Assembly: GCA_027575765.1 (NCBI GenBank)
Contig: JANBPT010000198.1
Location: forward strand, 1 to 57,792
DNA length: 57,792 bases
Source of the DNA: Tieghemiomyces parasiticus
Taxonomy: Eukaryota; Kickxellomycota; Dimargaritomycetes; Dimargaritales; Dimargaritaceae
Direction of reading: 5' to 3'
The stretch's first letter is position 1. Every line of letters begins with the position of its first letter. Positions 11,618-23,196 of the stretch are shown piece by piece. The position numbers were made by a program, and so were the translations under genes. The notes beneath the pieces were generated by a model that was given only the letters and a program-made list of their open reading frames with translations, was not told the DNA's origin and ran no database searches.

Positions 11618-13550
11618 ATGGAGGAGGTCCCCACAAGTTACGAACCCATCTATCTGGCAACGCCCAACCCCTATAATGGCACTTCGGGAATCCTCAAGCT
11701 GGCCAAGCAAGGCATCGGGTGGAAGAACAGTCGCAGCGGCGAGGTGACCACCTTTTCCGCTGACGACATTAAGCGCGCCCAGTGGATGCGTGCTGCCCGC
11801 CAGTTTCGGCTGAAACTCATTATGAAGAACGGCACCTGGCATAAGCTGGACAATTTCACTCGCGAGGTAAGTAAGAGCAGTCATGCGGGCCGCCACCCCA
11901 GCGCTACCATCAATTGCAAGTGGAAGGACCGCTTCTTGACGCACCTCCCCGTTGTCCGACCCGTTGGCACTTACTCATTATATTGACCCCGTCCCTCCCT
12001 GTGCCTCACTCCTCTACCCGTTCGTGTGCCCAATTTTACAGGATTACGAAAATATCAAACACTTGCTCAAGACCTTCTACCGTATCACGCTTGAGACGCG
12101 CGATCTCAGCCTCAAAGGTAGCAACTGGGGGAAGACCGAGTTCCAGGGGGACTACCTCACCTTCAACCACGGCAACCGGACCATCTTCGAAGTACCGCTG
12201 GCTGATGTAGCCAATACGAACCTGGCAGGGAAGAGTGAGGTCAGCCTGGAGTTTCTGCCCCCCGATCGTCTTAACCAGGCCGACGCTGGCCGCGCCAAGA
12301 GCGCACGGGTGGATGAACTCGTTGAAATGCGTTTCTATATCCCTGGCACCACCACCGCCAGCAAGGCGGCCAAGATGGAGAAGGCCGGCACGGAAGGCAA
12401 TCTGCCGGGCGCCGATGAGGCCGAAGCCATGAAGGCCGAGGGCAACAACGCGGATGCTTCCGGCTCGGAAGGAAGCGGAGCTGAACTGAGCGACGCGGAC
12501 GAGGAGGCCCAGAACGCCGCTAACGTTTTTCACGACATGGTCAAGAATAAGGCCGATCTCGGCCAGGTTGCGGGCGAGAGCATCGCGCTGTTCCAGGAGA
12601 TTCTGGCGCTCACCCCGCGCGGCCGCTACGATATGGATATGTTCCCCAACTTCATGCGGCTACGTGGTAAGACGTACGACTACAAGATTGGCTACGACTC
12701 GGTCGTCAAGCTGTTCCTATTGAGCAAGCCAGACGATTTGCACATGCTGTTCGTGATCGGACTCGACCCGCCCATTCGCCAGGGCCAGACGCGGTACCCG
12801 TTCCTGGTGTTTCAGTTCACCAAGGACGAAGAGATGGACATCGAACTCAACCTGGACGAGGCCACGCTGGCCGACGAGTACCGGGGCAAGCTCCAAAAGC
12901 AGTACAGTGAACCGACTTTCCAGGTGGTGGCTTCGGTATTCCGTGGGCTGACGGGCTGCAGCGTGGCGGTGACGGGTCACTTCAAGTCACTCCACAACAC
13001 CAGCGCCCTCAAGTGTTCCCTTAAGGCCAACGAAGGTCATCTGTACCCACTGCAGAAGTGCTTCCTGTTTGTGCCCAAGCCGCCCACGTTCATCCCGCAC
13101 GCCGAGATTGGCAGCGTCAGCTTCTCCCGCGTGGGTGCCACGGCCACAGGGGCGTCCCGCACCTTCGACCTGAAGTTCAACATGCTGGGCGGCGGCGGTG
13201 ACTACCAGTTCTCGAGTATCCCTAAAGAGGAGTACAGCGTGCTTGAGGCCTACCTCCGCGAGAAGAATATCAAGATGAAGAATGAGCTCCTTGACGACGC
13301 CCAGGCCTACAGCAGCCTCGGTGCTATGGGTGGCGAACTCTCCGACTCGGACGGTGAGGCTGGTGGCGGTGGTAAGCGGCAGAAGACCAGCGCCGGGAGC
13401 GGCCCCACCAGCTTCGCACAGGCCGACTTTGGCGACGACGACGATGACGAGAGCCCCGACGAGGATTATATCGCCGAGAGTGAAGAGAGCGACGACGTTG
13501 AAGGCTCGGACGAAGAGTTTGTTAGTGATAATCCGGGTGATGACGACTAG
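11618..13550 (+). CDS. POB3: FACT complex subunit Pob3 (SSRP1 family)
   Basis: Two exons, 11618-11866 and 12042-13550, joined in phase 0 (GAG|gtaagt ... ttttacag|GATTAC), give 585 residues against 552 in yeast. FACT is the Spt16-Pob3 histone chaperone that opens and rebuilds nucleosomes during transcription and replication. In order: N-terminal PH-like domain (IYLATPN...GWKNSRSGE, residues ~10-110), an acidic Ala/Glu-rich insert around 170-260 absent from short orthologues, the SSRP1 structure-specific recognition domain (LTPRGRYDMDMFPNFMRLRGKTYDYKI broken here into LTPRGRYDMDMFPNF and RGKTYDYKI), the second PH-like (Rtt106-type) domain from ~340 with SLKANEGHLYPLQKCF, and a very acidic tail rich in Asp, Glu and Ser. 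No HMG box is present, as in other fungi, where Nhp6 supplies it. The TAG stop sits inside an 18-bp palindrome. Confidence 0.97.
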
Positions 13551-13561
13551 GCGCCTAGTCG
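13544..13561. other. 18-bp perfect palindrome across the POB3 stop codon
   Basis: CGACTAGGCGCCTAGTCG is its own reverse complement, and the TAG stop of POB3 is at 13548-13550 within it. As RNA it could fold only with a strained loop; as DNA it could be a dimeric binding site. Roughly 0.2 such 18-mers are expected by chance in this window. Confidence 0.4.
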
Positions 13562-13654
13562 CTGTTCCTTCTCAGCCTCTAACTTTGGCTTCGGCGACCC
13601 TTATAAGTGGGGCCGCATTGTATCTTTCATTTTTCCCTTCATTATTCAGTTTAC

Positions 13655-13660
13655 AATAAA
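13655..13660 (+). terminator. AATAAA polyadenylation signal of POB3
   Basis: A canonical AATAAA lies 105 bases after the POB3 stop, in a T-rich 3' untranslated stretch. It is the most plausible 3'-end signal for this transcript; the next gene on the same strand begins at 13953. Confidence 0.5.
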
Positions 13661-13952
13661 GGCAAATTCAATATGTGTATGATTAACGCGCTTCCCTGCG
13701 CGGCAAATGGATACAGGGCCAGCCCCTCACCCGCCCTTGCATGGTGCCAGTATTAATTAGAGCACTAGGCGGTGTGTACCATTGCTAACTGAGACCAAGC
13801 GCTGGAACTGCTCACGCTTGGAGGTTAGCTAAGGAGCTTCGGCCGTCGACCATTAAAAATTCCCTGGCTGTCGGCCCGTCCTCCACATCGCTCATGACCC
13901 ACCTTCTTACAATTCCCTTCACCGTGCTTGAACCAACTCTACGAATGTGAAA

Positions 13953-14944
13953 ATGCGTACGCTGATCGCCTCGCTATCCTGGCTGGCCAGGCCCCAGCCA
14001 CAAGCGTCGCCCTGCTCGCTCGCCGTTGCCATTCGTACCTACGCCTCCTATTCGGATCGCAACCGGTGGTTGCATCGCCAAAAATCTGATCCCTACGTGA
14101 AGAAGGCTAGCGAACAGAATTATCGCGCCCGCAGCGCCTTCAAGCTTATCGAGCTGGACGACAAGTACCACCTTATCACTCCCAGTGCCCTCTGCATCGA
14201 TTGCGGTGCGGCTCCCGGGGGCTGGTCCGAGGTCCTGGCCCAGCGGGTATACCAGGGCGCATTCCGACGTCCTGCCTGGATCGGTTCGCCGGAAACAGTT
14301 AGAGCTGGCGAAGGCCAGGCATTGTCACCGACCGCGTCCCCTACCGCCGAGTCCGATGGTCTCGTGTACGCGCTGGACCTTTTGCCTATGCAGCCCATCC
14401 CCGGAGTCCATTGTTTGCAGGGTGACTTTACCCTCCCAGCTACTGTCGAGGCCCTCCGCCGGTGTCTAGGCGGACGCCCGGCCGATTTAGTTGTGTCTGA
14501 TATGGCACCGTCATTCTCCGGTACCCACTCCATCGACCACATTCGCATCATGAACCTTTGCGAGGACGCTGCAGGATTCGCTCGTGGTATTCTCCGTCCC
14601 GGCGGCTCCTTCGTCTGTAAAGTAAGTTGATGTAGACCATTGCACGGACCACAGACTTCAATTGAACTGAGCCGTGTCTCATCATACATCATTCTTGTCA
14701 TCTCCAAACCACTAGCATCACACTAACTATTCCACCTTTTCCGCTGACCATACAACTGTAACATTATATTCGTACTCGACCATGTTAACCCGCTGCCCCG
14801 GCACGGCAGTTCCTTGTGGGTGGTACGGAGAAGGATTTCAGCAAGGAACTGAAGACCGTCTTTAATAAGGTTATCGTTTCCAAGCCAAAATCCAGCCGTA
14901 AGGAGTCCGCCGAGGCTTTCTTCGTTTGCTTAGATAAAAAATGA
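13953..14944 (+). CDS. MRM2: Mitochondrial 2'-O-ribose rRNA methyltransferase (FtsJ/RrmJ family)
   Basis: Exons 13953-14621 and 14810-14944 join in phase 0 (TGTAAA|gtaagt ... gcacggcag|TTCCTT) to give 267 residues. FtsJ/Mrm2 enzymes methylate a uridine ribose in the A-loop of large-subunit rRNA using SAM. Residues 1-30 are basic and Ala/Leu-rich, like a mitochondrial presequence. The K-D-K-E tetrad is visible: Lys in ARSAFKLIELDDKY, SAM loop CIDCGAAPGGWSEVL, Asp in VVSDMAPS, Lys in GGSFVCK at the exon junction, and Glu in KSSRKESAE. An insert of about 30 residues (RRPAWIGSPETV onward) separates the SAM loop from the YALDLLPM strand. The first ATG, at 13945, is followed at once by a stop, so I take 13953. 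A dedicated presequence favours Mrm2 over cytosolic Trm7 or nucleolar Spb1. Confidence 0.93.
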
Positions 14945-16121
14945 CCCGACTGCAGCTTAAAGAGGTGCCTAGGTTTCTATTAAATATGGGCATGTGGCGG
15001 CACCAAGCACATTAACGGATTGTTTCCAAACGGACTTGCACAGTGACTACCAAAGCAAAGTTCGATACGGCGTTTATCGGAGGCAATTCCATAGTACATC
15101 GGTCGAGGAATGTAGGTCGGTATCCTCAAGATAGATATTATCCGCTCTGTCACAGCACATAAAAACTCCCTACGATGGAGCTAATCACCCGATTAACTTA
15201 TGCCCGGTTAGATAGGTTGCCTCTTACTGTACCGTACCACGTGCCATGTTTGGAGACGCGATTGCAGCGTAAATATTCTTATCTTGGGTAATCAAATAAG
15301 GGCTACGGCCTGCTAAAACTTAGGAATAGATCACCCACTCCGAAGATGATAGGAGCCACGTTATCACCTTTAATTCCCACTGCAAGGGTATTGCTCATAG
15401 CGTGCTGGAACGCCAACACCCTGTGTGGCACGCCAAGTAGAGGATGACCTCGTATACATGCTTACCTCGGCTGCCCTGACTTAGTATTTTTAGTACTAAA
15501 TAGACCCGTGGTTGCCATAACCAACCCCGCTGATTAAGTGAGGTACGGTTAAGCCCCCCGGCTAGTTCTGACACTCTTTCTAATCGGGAATTAGCCCCTC
15601 CTGGTTAAGTGCTTTCTCTTTCCTAATTGCTGATCTAAAATATCATCTAACCTTGCAAAAGTTACTGATCAAAAGTATTTATGTTCTTTTGCGGATGCCT
15701 CCGGCACTGCCTTATCTAGCCTTGCCCTAGTCGAACTTCCAATGGTACTCCAGCATATATAAGTACTGACCCCAAAATTATTTAAATAAACCACAGTAAC
15801 CATTTTCTTTGCTTAACCTCATAATTGTTTACTTACCTTGGGCCACCCGCGGCCTCAATAAAACGCTTCCCCTAATCCTCGTTACCACAAGACCCTCGAC
15901 TATGCTGCACTGCTCCTCTCCTGCCCCATAGCATCCGTAAATCCACGAGAATGTAGTGCTGATTGGTTCAGATTATTGCATAAAAACTCATAATAGATGG
16001 CGTTCAGGAATTCCTACCAAGCCCAAAAAGAGCTGGTGTAAACAGCGGCAACAAATGATGTGCACTGCAAGCCGGTACGTATAGTCAACCTAGGAAATGC
16101 TGGTCGGGAGCACCAGACACA
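14945..16121. other. Convergent spacer between MRM2 and TBCD; no gene seen
   Basis: The two flanking genes point toward each other, so both 3' ends lie here. AT-richer sequence with many short stops on all frames; no RNA gene signature recognised. Confidence 0.5.
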
Positions 16122-19100
16122 CTATGCGCGAAGTCCCCCGCTACTGGACGTGGAAGGCTTGACCATGACCGGCGGGGTAAAGCCAAAATGTTCGTACAAC
16201 TGGAGACGACGAGGTCGGGTCAGAGCCAGGGGCTGCGTCCAGTCAGAGTTAGCCAAAAGATCCCGCACGAGTACGGGTTGTGCGGGATCCCCAGCGACGC
16301 GGTCACTAAAGTAGAGGCCCATGAAGAGCTCGTCAGCCATTAGCTGGCGAGTGATCGGAAACGGGTGGGCTAGTATGGCAAGGGCGTGAGGTAGAATGAG
16401 GTCTCGCAGCTGGGGGGAATGGTCGACGAGGGCGCCGTAGATCTGCACCATCAGGGCGAGCTTCTTGGTGTCGCGGCATTTAAAACCTTCGCGCCGTACC
16501 TGGACGAGGAGGGCTTGCAAGGCCGGGACGGGGACAGTTGCGAGGCTGCCTAAGTCTGCGAGGAGCTTGACGGCAGTAAGCAGCGGCATCACCACGCGGT
16601 CGATATTTTTATAGGTTGCCAGGATATCGGTGACATCAGCAATGAGCCCGGATCGGGTGCCGGTCGAATCCTTGCCAGACGCCGATGGGCCCAAAGGCAG
16701 CGCGGAAATATGATCGTGTAGGCAGCGGCTGGCATGGCGCGTGAGGGCGTCAACGTGGGAGCCTGCACCAATCAGGAAGCCTAGGAGCACCTCGCGTTGG
16801 TAGTTTCTGACAGTCAGAAGTGAGAGGATAGCCGGGAATGCACGGGAAAGATCGGACCAGTATCGGTTCCCGGCACTGGCGGTGGGGACGGCAACGCGAA
16901 GCGCTTCGAGGGCTGGGGCTACAGTGAGTCGCCAGGCCAATGCCGGAGGAGAATTACCAGGGTTGGTTCGCCCGGTGGTGAGCGTAGCGAGATACTCCGG
17001 GTAAACGCGATCTGTTGAAGAGACCTTTCCCTTTCCATTCTGCGAACTTAGGTCATTGCTTGTATCGCTTGAATCTACGGCAGCCATCGCTTCCACATCA
17101 GACGCACCCGGTACCTCACCATAAAGAATGTACGTCAGGGCAGTGCCAGCCGCCAACCGGACCCGGTCAATCTTTTCGAGGACCATGCGCAACAGGGAGC
17201 CGATTATCCGGCCCGCCGCGGTCTCCGCTACCGTCTTAATTGCCTCACCGTCCGGAGGATCCGTGGTAAGTGGAGCGCACAATAGAGGCAGGGCAGTGCG
17301 GGCCACAGTGATAGCGCTCAGACGGACGTGGGAGCCTATATCGCCGCGATTATCCACTGTATAGTCGTCTAAGGCGGCGACAAGGGCGTCCAAGACTGCC
17401 TGGACACCCGCAAGTCCAATTAGCTGGGACCAGCGATCGCCCACCTGAGACAAAATCTTGCCGAGGGCAACTAATACATTCTGCTTGAGCGGGATGGTGC
17501 TCTGAGTGTGGATATCGGGGTTGACCAGCAGGTCAGTTAGGGTGGTAACGGCGGCGGTGACGAGGGTCGGGTGGTCGCGGTAGTGGAGGCTGGCAAGGGC
17601 AAGGGCGTGGCCTTCGCGACTTTGGGCAGACCGGCCGGGCTGAATCAGCTCCCGGTAAACGGCGAATCGAGTCTCTGACTCGTCAAAGCGCGCAAAGTAC
17701 CAATAGAGGGCCTCGGTCGCCCGAATATGGATATCAGGGTCCTGACGGTTCAGTGCCTTCTCCAGAAGGTCTCTCCAGGCTAGCTGCTGGGACTTCGGCA
17801 TGGGGTCGTTCATGGACTGCAGTACCTGCCCCATATAATCGCATAGGGCCCCCCAGGTCAGATCGGCTCCAAAGTCAGCCAAGTGGACGGACGGGATGGC
17901 CTGGGGCGTGGCCAATAGATTCTCGAGGACGCACGGGCCCAGGGCTGCGGTGGTCGTACTGAAAGTCTGGAGGGCTCGGTAGGCCGCCCCGGCCCCAGCC
18001 AGCCCACCGTGTCGTGTGGCCAGGTCTGACGAGCGGGCGCTGCGCAGCAAGAGGGGTAGAAGATGGGTGGCCACTAGGTCCGGGTGGGCAGGGGCGAGTC
18101 GGTACAGCGCCTCGGCGGCCAGGTTACGCAGCTTGGGGTCCCAGTGAACCAGAGTCACGGTCACCAGGTGCTGAAGCAGGGCGTCGCTATAGGCCTCGAA
18201 TCGGGCCACCTGGGCGGCGACATTCAAATAGGCGTGACGGATATTACTCAGGCTGAAGTAGTCGGCGCTGGTCATCAGATCAATACCGTGTGGAAAGAGG
18301 CCCTAATAGTAACGGAAGAGGTGGGCAGGTAGCCAAGGACGATCGTGAGGCCGCATGGGTGTGAGGTTGATTAGGTTTTAACTGAACTTAGTTCAAAGGC
18401 GATGGGGAAGGGAGAGGTGCAATACCCCCATATTTCCCAATCTTTCACTCCCTGCCAAACATTCGTGACATCACTTACGTTGCGACCGACGTGTTCCTGG
18501 AACGCGGCACTGGCAGCACGGCGCACGTGGATCTCGCGGTCGAACAGGGCCACCACAATGAGGGAGCGGGCAAGGAGGTGGGCCCACTCGGCTAGAACCT
18601 CCTGGGAATAGGCCCGGGCGAATGACCAGAGGACGTAGCTCGCAGCGTCCCGAATATTGGACCCTACCGAATGTGAACCCCGTTTGACGTCGAAGTGCAG
18701 CGCGCGAACGACGAAGGGTAAACCAGCGCGCAACTGGTCGGGCAACAGTAGACCTTTACGGGCTAGCTCGGCTAAGGCTAGGCAGGCTCCGTGCCAGGTA
18801 GCCTCCGACACCCCGCGGACATCCAATCGGATCGGGTCACTCTGGGCCTCTGCGGCTGCCGGCACGTCTTCGAGGAAGAGGTCCAAGACACACTGAACTA
18901 CATCCTGGGCCAGGACGAGTGGTAGGCGGAAGGTGATCCGGCCAACGCCCTTGGCGGCGGACCAGCGGACCACAGTGTCACTGTCCCGGAGGGCTGTCAG
19001 TAGGAGATCGATGACGGTTTCCAGCTCGCCTTCATAGGCCATGTCATTGTCGGTAGGCTCCACGGCTGGCAGCTGAGATCCTGTAATTGGGGGATTCCGG

Positions 19101-20557
19101 CTGGACTGGCCTTCCGCCCCCGTCACTAGATTCGCCTCGAGACTGCGGCGGCCCAGCTGGTACCGCCAGGAAGCGACCTGAGGAGGCAAACAGGCCAAGC
19201 CCACCCGCTGGACAAGCTTCGTCACCAGCTTACGCGTGGCTACCTGCCGGGCCAGACTCTCTCGTGCAGCCAGATCAGCGAGGAGCGGTTCGATGAGGGG
19301 TATGACAGTCACGAGGCGCCGGCGCTCGCCCAGCTTGAAGGCGAAGTTAAGCGACCGGAGCACTCCGTTGATGAGAAACGGATCTAAAGTATCCGGGTTG
19401 GCCTCCAAGAGATCCCGGGCCCAGCGCACGTAGGGCTCGAGGAGGTGGGCCGTGTCCTGCCGGACGATCAGGCGGCCCGCTAGAAGAGCTGCACCATCTG
19501 CCGCGCGCGACGTGGACGCCAGGGCAGCTTTGCTGTGCGTGAGTATCGTGTCTAATAGGTTCTGCAGCCCAGAGAATAGTGAAGCGATTGGTTGGTAGGT
19601 GGGCAGTTAGAATTGGCTTGTAGCCACGTGGGCAGGCGTGTATAATACGTCAGCGGGCATGTCCGAATAGGGTGCCGGCCCCCCCAACCCCAAGTAGTGC
19701 GTATCAGGCGTTAGATTTACCTGACCGTATAGCGCCTGGGCATCACCGCTGTCGAGGGTCTGGAGATCGAACGGGACCATGCAGAGGAGGGACAACCACA
19801 GGAAGAGCACGTAGCGACTAGTCCAGAGTGCGTTATCGTCGGCTGGGTGCTGGAGCAGGAAAAACAACACAGGCTCCAAGTCGGCCACGTCGTGGCGGAA
19901 GAACCGCACGATGGTCTTGTAGCCCCGCACCCGGGTCAGTTGGTAGAGGACCTGGAACGCCGGGGCGCACGCCAAAATGAACGACCGGGCCTCGGCGACC
20001 GGAAATGGCGAAGGCTGGACGTCAGAGCAATGCCGGGCGGCGTAGGCCTCCCATCGCTCGGCAAACCGGCGGATGTGGGATTCGAGGAACGCCATGATCG
20101 GACTAACGATATCGGCTAGGGCTGGGTCGAGCACGGTGGGTGCCTCTTGGTAGGGCGCCAGCTGGCCCACCGGCCGGGTTGAAAAATGAGTCAGCGGGAG
20201 TCGGTGATAGGCAGGGTCAAGTAGAAGGTTAGACAGACAGCAACCGCCGTACCACGGATGCCGGCGTACGCGACCTAGGCTATACCGTTGGTTTCTGTAA
20301 TCCAACTCAGTCGAGCTCTCTCCCCTAATGGCCCACGTTTGGGGCCCGTATTCACTTACCATGTTCACGAGAGGTCGCAGAGCCTGGGTCACCCGCTCGA
20401 GCGGTGTATCCAGGCTGCCGGGCGAAGCATCACCGACGCTGGCATCTTCACAGTTGGCTAAGGGTAAAGCAGACGCCCTGAGTACAGTGTCCAGAGTACT
20501 GAGGAAAGCGGCCTGGTTCTCGAACGTGCTGGGCACACATTGCTTGCCGGGGTCCAT
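16122..20557 (-). CDS. TBCD: Tubulin-specific chaperone D (tubulin folding cofactor D)
   Basis: Four exons on the minus strand: 20557-20360, 20161-19721, 19561-18479, 18302-16122, all joined in phase 0, giving 1300 residues (human TBCD about 1190). Cofactor D binds beta-tubulin and acts with cofactors C and E to assemble and release the alpha/beta dimer. Family marks: YQEAPTVLDP just after the first junction (~residue 70), CMVPFDLQTLD near 190, VTKLVQRVGL and SWRYQLGRRSLEANL in the middle, then AFQEHVGRN|GLFPHGIDLMTSADYF across the third junction (~575), which reproduces the invariant TBCD block. HEAT-type helical repeats fill most of the length, with the C-terminal TFCD domain from about 900. 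Introns are 198, 159 and 176 nt. The second uses a GTAAAT donor; reading through it would end the protein after SQF at about 19607. Yeast name CIN1, fission yeast alp1. Confidence 0.95.
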
Positions 20558-21011
20558 GGAGGCGGTGGGCTAGACAGCGCTATCAAACCGAGCAACGGAA
20601 ATTGAGTGCGGGAATGAACTGGCCGGTCTCTCGGATGCCCAAAGACTTAAGAAATGAAGGTAAGGAGTGCGGGCAATAGAAGAAGTGAATCCGGTCCGCC
20701 GAGAGGCTTTGTTAAAAAAATGGAGATTTGGGCTCATCGGCAGTAAGGTGGCCCCGACCCAGAAGTGACAGCATTTTTAGGGAGGGGCGGAGTTGAAGGG
20801 TGCTGGCGGTGCGCGGGCTTGAGGGGCCAGAGCCAAGTCAAGGCAGAATCCAAGGACGCCAGCGCCAGCACAAGTCACACGCCATCGCCACACCTTTGCG
20901 TGCATTAGATTTCTGTGGACTAATATCAATCGTGGGCCCGATCAGAGAATTTATTACTTTACACTCAACGCTACTTCGTCCAAGGACGGTCCTCCAGTCC
21001 CCTCCTACTGC
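20558..21011. other. Spacer: TBCD promoter side and ELP3 3' end
   Basis: Both flanking genes are on the minus strand. I see a run of seven T (AAAAAAA on plus at ~20715) but no gene or RNA. Confidence 0.45.
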
Positions 21012-22658
21012 TCACAGCGTTTTGGACATGTATGGCCCATCTAGTTCGTACCCCAGCTTGCGGTAGTAGTGGCGCGTCCCCACGCCGCTAATGACGCTGA
21101 GCTTGACGCTACCATGCTCCTCGCGGGCGATCCGTTCAGCCTCCTCCATAAGCAGCGTCCCGAATCCCTGGTGCTGGAACTTGGTGGGGTCACGATTACG
21201 GACGGGGACAACGGAGCCGTACACGTGAAGCTCACGTACAATTGAGCACTGACCGGGCCGGGTGAGTTCCGGGCGGAAGGTAGCCTCGGAACACTTGCGC
21301 AGTCGCAGAAGACCGATCAATATATCCTGGGCCGGGTCCTCGTAGGCCAGAAAAGTCTCCCAACCGCCGTTGGCCACGTAGTCGCGGCGGACCAGTTCAA
21401 CCTGCTCGGGTCGGACCTTGTGATGAAGGTCGACGATGCCTACCTCGCGGGTCCGCACGTCTCGGCACTCGGTCCCCAGGTCCCGCATGCGCTGCAGGGC
21501 CAACTCGCGCAGGTTGCCGTGCTCCACTCCGGAAGTTACTAGCGGCATGGGGATGTCGCGCTGCACACGGTACACCCGGGTCCACGGTGGGACTAGCGCC
21601 AAAATTTTGGCCACCAGGTCCACCAGGGCGGGCGGTGAATAGTTTTGGTAGCGTCCAGTGCGCCACAATTCGTAGAGTCCTGTACCACGGATTACCAGGG
21701 TGGGGTATAGTTTGAGGCCGTCGGACCGGAAGGCCGGGTTTTCAAAGTACTCCTTGAACTGCTCGAGATCGCGCTCCATGCCAACGTTGGGCAGGTCGGG
21801 CATCATATGGGCCACCACTTTATAGCCGGCATCCTTGGCCAGTTGGAACGACTCACATACGGCGCGCACGGTGTGGCCGCGATTGGTGTCGCGAGCCACA
21901 TCTTCGTACACACTCTGCACGCCGATCTCCAGCCGGGTGCACCCGTAGCGCAGCATCTGGCTGAGGTGAGGCTTTAGGCAGTAATCGGGCCGTGTCTCGA
22001 TGGTGATTCCGATACACTTGGTGGCGCTCTGTTCGGACAGGCGGACCGCCTCGTCCACGTCGTTACTACTGTGACCCGACAAGGCGTCATGAAGGTTGGC
22101 GATAAACCAGTTGCGGTAGTCTTCGGGCATGGACATGAAGGTACCTCCCATGAGCACGTACTCGACCTTGTCACAGTTGTGCCCCAGGCTCTGCAGTTGT
22201 TCGATGCGGCCGCGTGCCTGCTCCAGCGGGTGGTACCGTGCCCGAATCGCCCGCATGCTAGTAGGCTCGTACCCGGTGTAGGATTGCGTCGAATACTCGA
22301 AATCCGAGTCAGGACCACCAGGACAGTACACGCAAATATTGCCTGTCATGGCGATGTGCGGGCACCGGTGTGGCTTGCACATGACGGCCACCACAGCGAT
22401 GCCCGAGGCCGTGCGGATGGGCTTGGCCTTTAACTTGGGTAGTAGGAGAGCCCGGTATTGCTCCGGAATAGCAGCAATGATGTCGACAAGCTTGGGCTGG
22501 GTGCTGAGCCGATTCTTGCGGGAGTAGTTGGCCTTGAGACCATTGAGATTCACGTCTTTGCCGTCGTTGTGGGCCTGGATGAGCTCGGCCACGATCTCGG
22601 CGCAGGTCTTAACCATGCGCTCGGCTAAGCTCGGGCCCTTTTTCGTCGGGACGACCAT
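21012..22658 (-). CDS. ELP3: Elongator subunit Elp3 (radical SAM, tRNA wobble-uridine modification)
   Basis: A single exon of 548 residues, the usual Elp3 length. Elp3 is the catalytic subunit of Elongator and carries out the acetyl-CoA- and SAM-dependent step that makes cm5U34 in tRNA anticodons. The radical SAM cluster motif is [17 protein letters not shown] (about residues 99-115), preceded by CKPHR and followed by [24 protein letters not shown] invariant sequence. Mid-domain marks are [20 protein letters not shown] and [14 protein letters not shown]. The C-terminal GNAT-like acetyl-CoA domain has [31 protein letters not shown] and the ending YMSKTL. The start ATG has a good context (cgccATGG) after a C/T-rich leader. 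Identification is essentially certain from the near-invariant blocks. Confidence 0.99.
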   Translation of the reverse strand: MVVPTKKGPSLAERMVKTCAEIVAELIQAHNDGKDVNLNGLKANYSRKNRLSTQPKLVDIIAAIPEQYRALLLPKLKAKPIRTASGIAVVAVMCKPHRCPHIAMTGNICVYCPGGPDSDFEYSTQSYTGYEPTSMRAIRARYHPLEQARGRIEQLQSLGHNCDKVEYVLMGGTFMSMPEDYRNWFIANLHDALSGHSSNDVDEAVRLSEQSATKCIGITIETRPDYCLKPHLSQMLRYGCTRLEIGVQSVYEDVARDTNRGHTVRAVCESFQLAKDAGYKVVAHMMPDLPNVGMERDLEQFKEYFENPAFRSDGLKLYPTLVIRGTGLYELWRTGRYQNYSPPALVDLVAKILALVPPWTRVYRVQRDIPMPLVTSGVEHGNLRELALQRMRDLGTECRDVRTREVGIVDLHHKVRPEQVELVRRDYVANGGWETFLAYEDPAQDILIGLLRLRKCSEATFRPELTRPGQCSIVRELHVYGSVVPVRNRDPTKFQHQGFGTLLMEEAERIAREEHGSVKLSVISGVGTRHYYRKLGYELDGPYMSKTL

Positions 22659-23196
22659 GGCGGGAGGTTGAGAGAGGTTGGAGGGTGTGTGCTAGGGTAG
22701 ACAGTAGCTGGGGAGGGAACGCTCGGCTGAGTGGAGGGGAGGGGAGGCTAGAAAAGCCTGTAAAGGAGAGACAATAAACTGCAGGACAGTAGTAGGAAAT
22801 GTACAACGGAATGAGATGGCAGTACCAGGTCAAGGCAATCGTGTCGACTCGACGGTAGCAGGTAGTAGTTTGGGTGGGGGTGTGATAAGCGTGTGGTATC
22901 CGTACTACAAAAAAAAAGAAATATAGCCAACCAGTAAGTTACCGAAGGGGTGGCTGGTGCAGGTAGCAATTGCAACTAGGCATTGTAATATCCCGGGGAC
23001 CGCCGTCCTATCTATGGGGGCTTGCTTCCAGGAGCCACTCGGCCTTCAATTGGGTCGACGTGCTATTAGTTTACAATGAGCCTTCACCCACTTCCTCCTT
23101 TCTTTACGAAGCCAATCGGCACATTCGCCGTCCTTCGCTCTATATGTAAGGGGTCGACACCGCGATACACCATGCATAGGATTTTTAATGGACATT
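22659..23196. other. Spacer: ELP3 leader/promoter and cyclophilin 3' end
   Basis: On the coding strand the ~110 bases before the ELP3 ATG are strongly C/T-rich, as expected of a fungal leader. A stretch ending in ctttacag about 95 bases upstream could be the acceptor of an intron in the 5' untranslated region, but I cannot see its donor with confidence. No gene seen. Confidence 0.4.

Noticed and set aside
13947..13952. GTG start for the MRM2 protein two codons upstream
   Set aside because: Non-ATG starts are rare in fungal nuclear genes and an ATG lies two codons in, at 13953.
14622..14809. Box C/D snoRNA in the MRM2 intron (TTGATGT ... CTGA)
   Set aside because: The C box is imperfect, no terminal stem brings the boxes together, and no guide match to rRNA could be tested.
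19607..20557. A separate 316-residue gene at the 5' end of TBCD
   Set aside because: The open frame runs through two introns; removing them restores the TBCD family sequence and links to the downstream exons.
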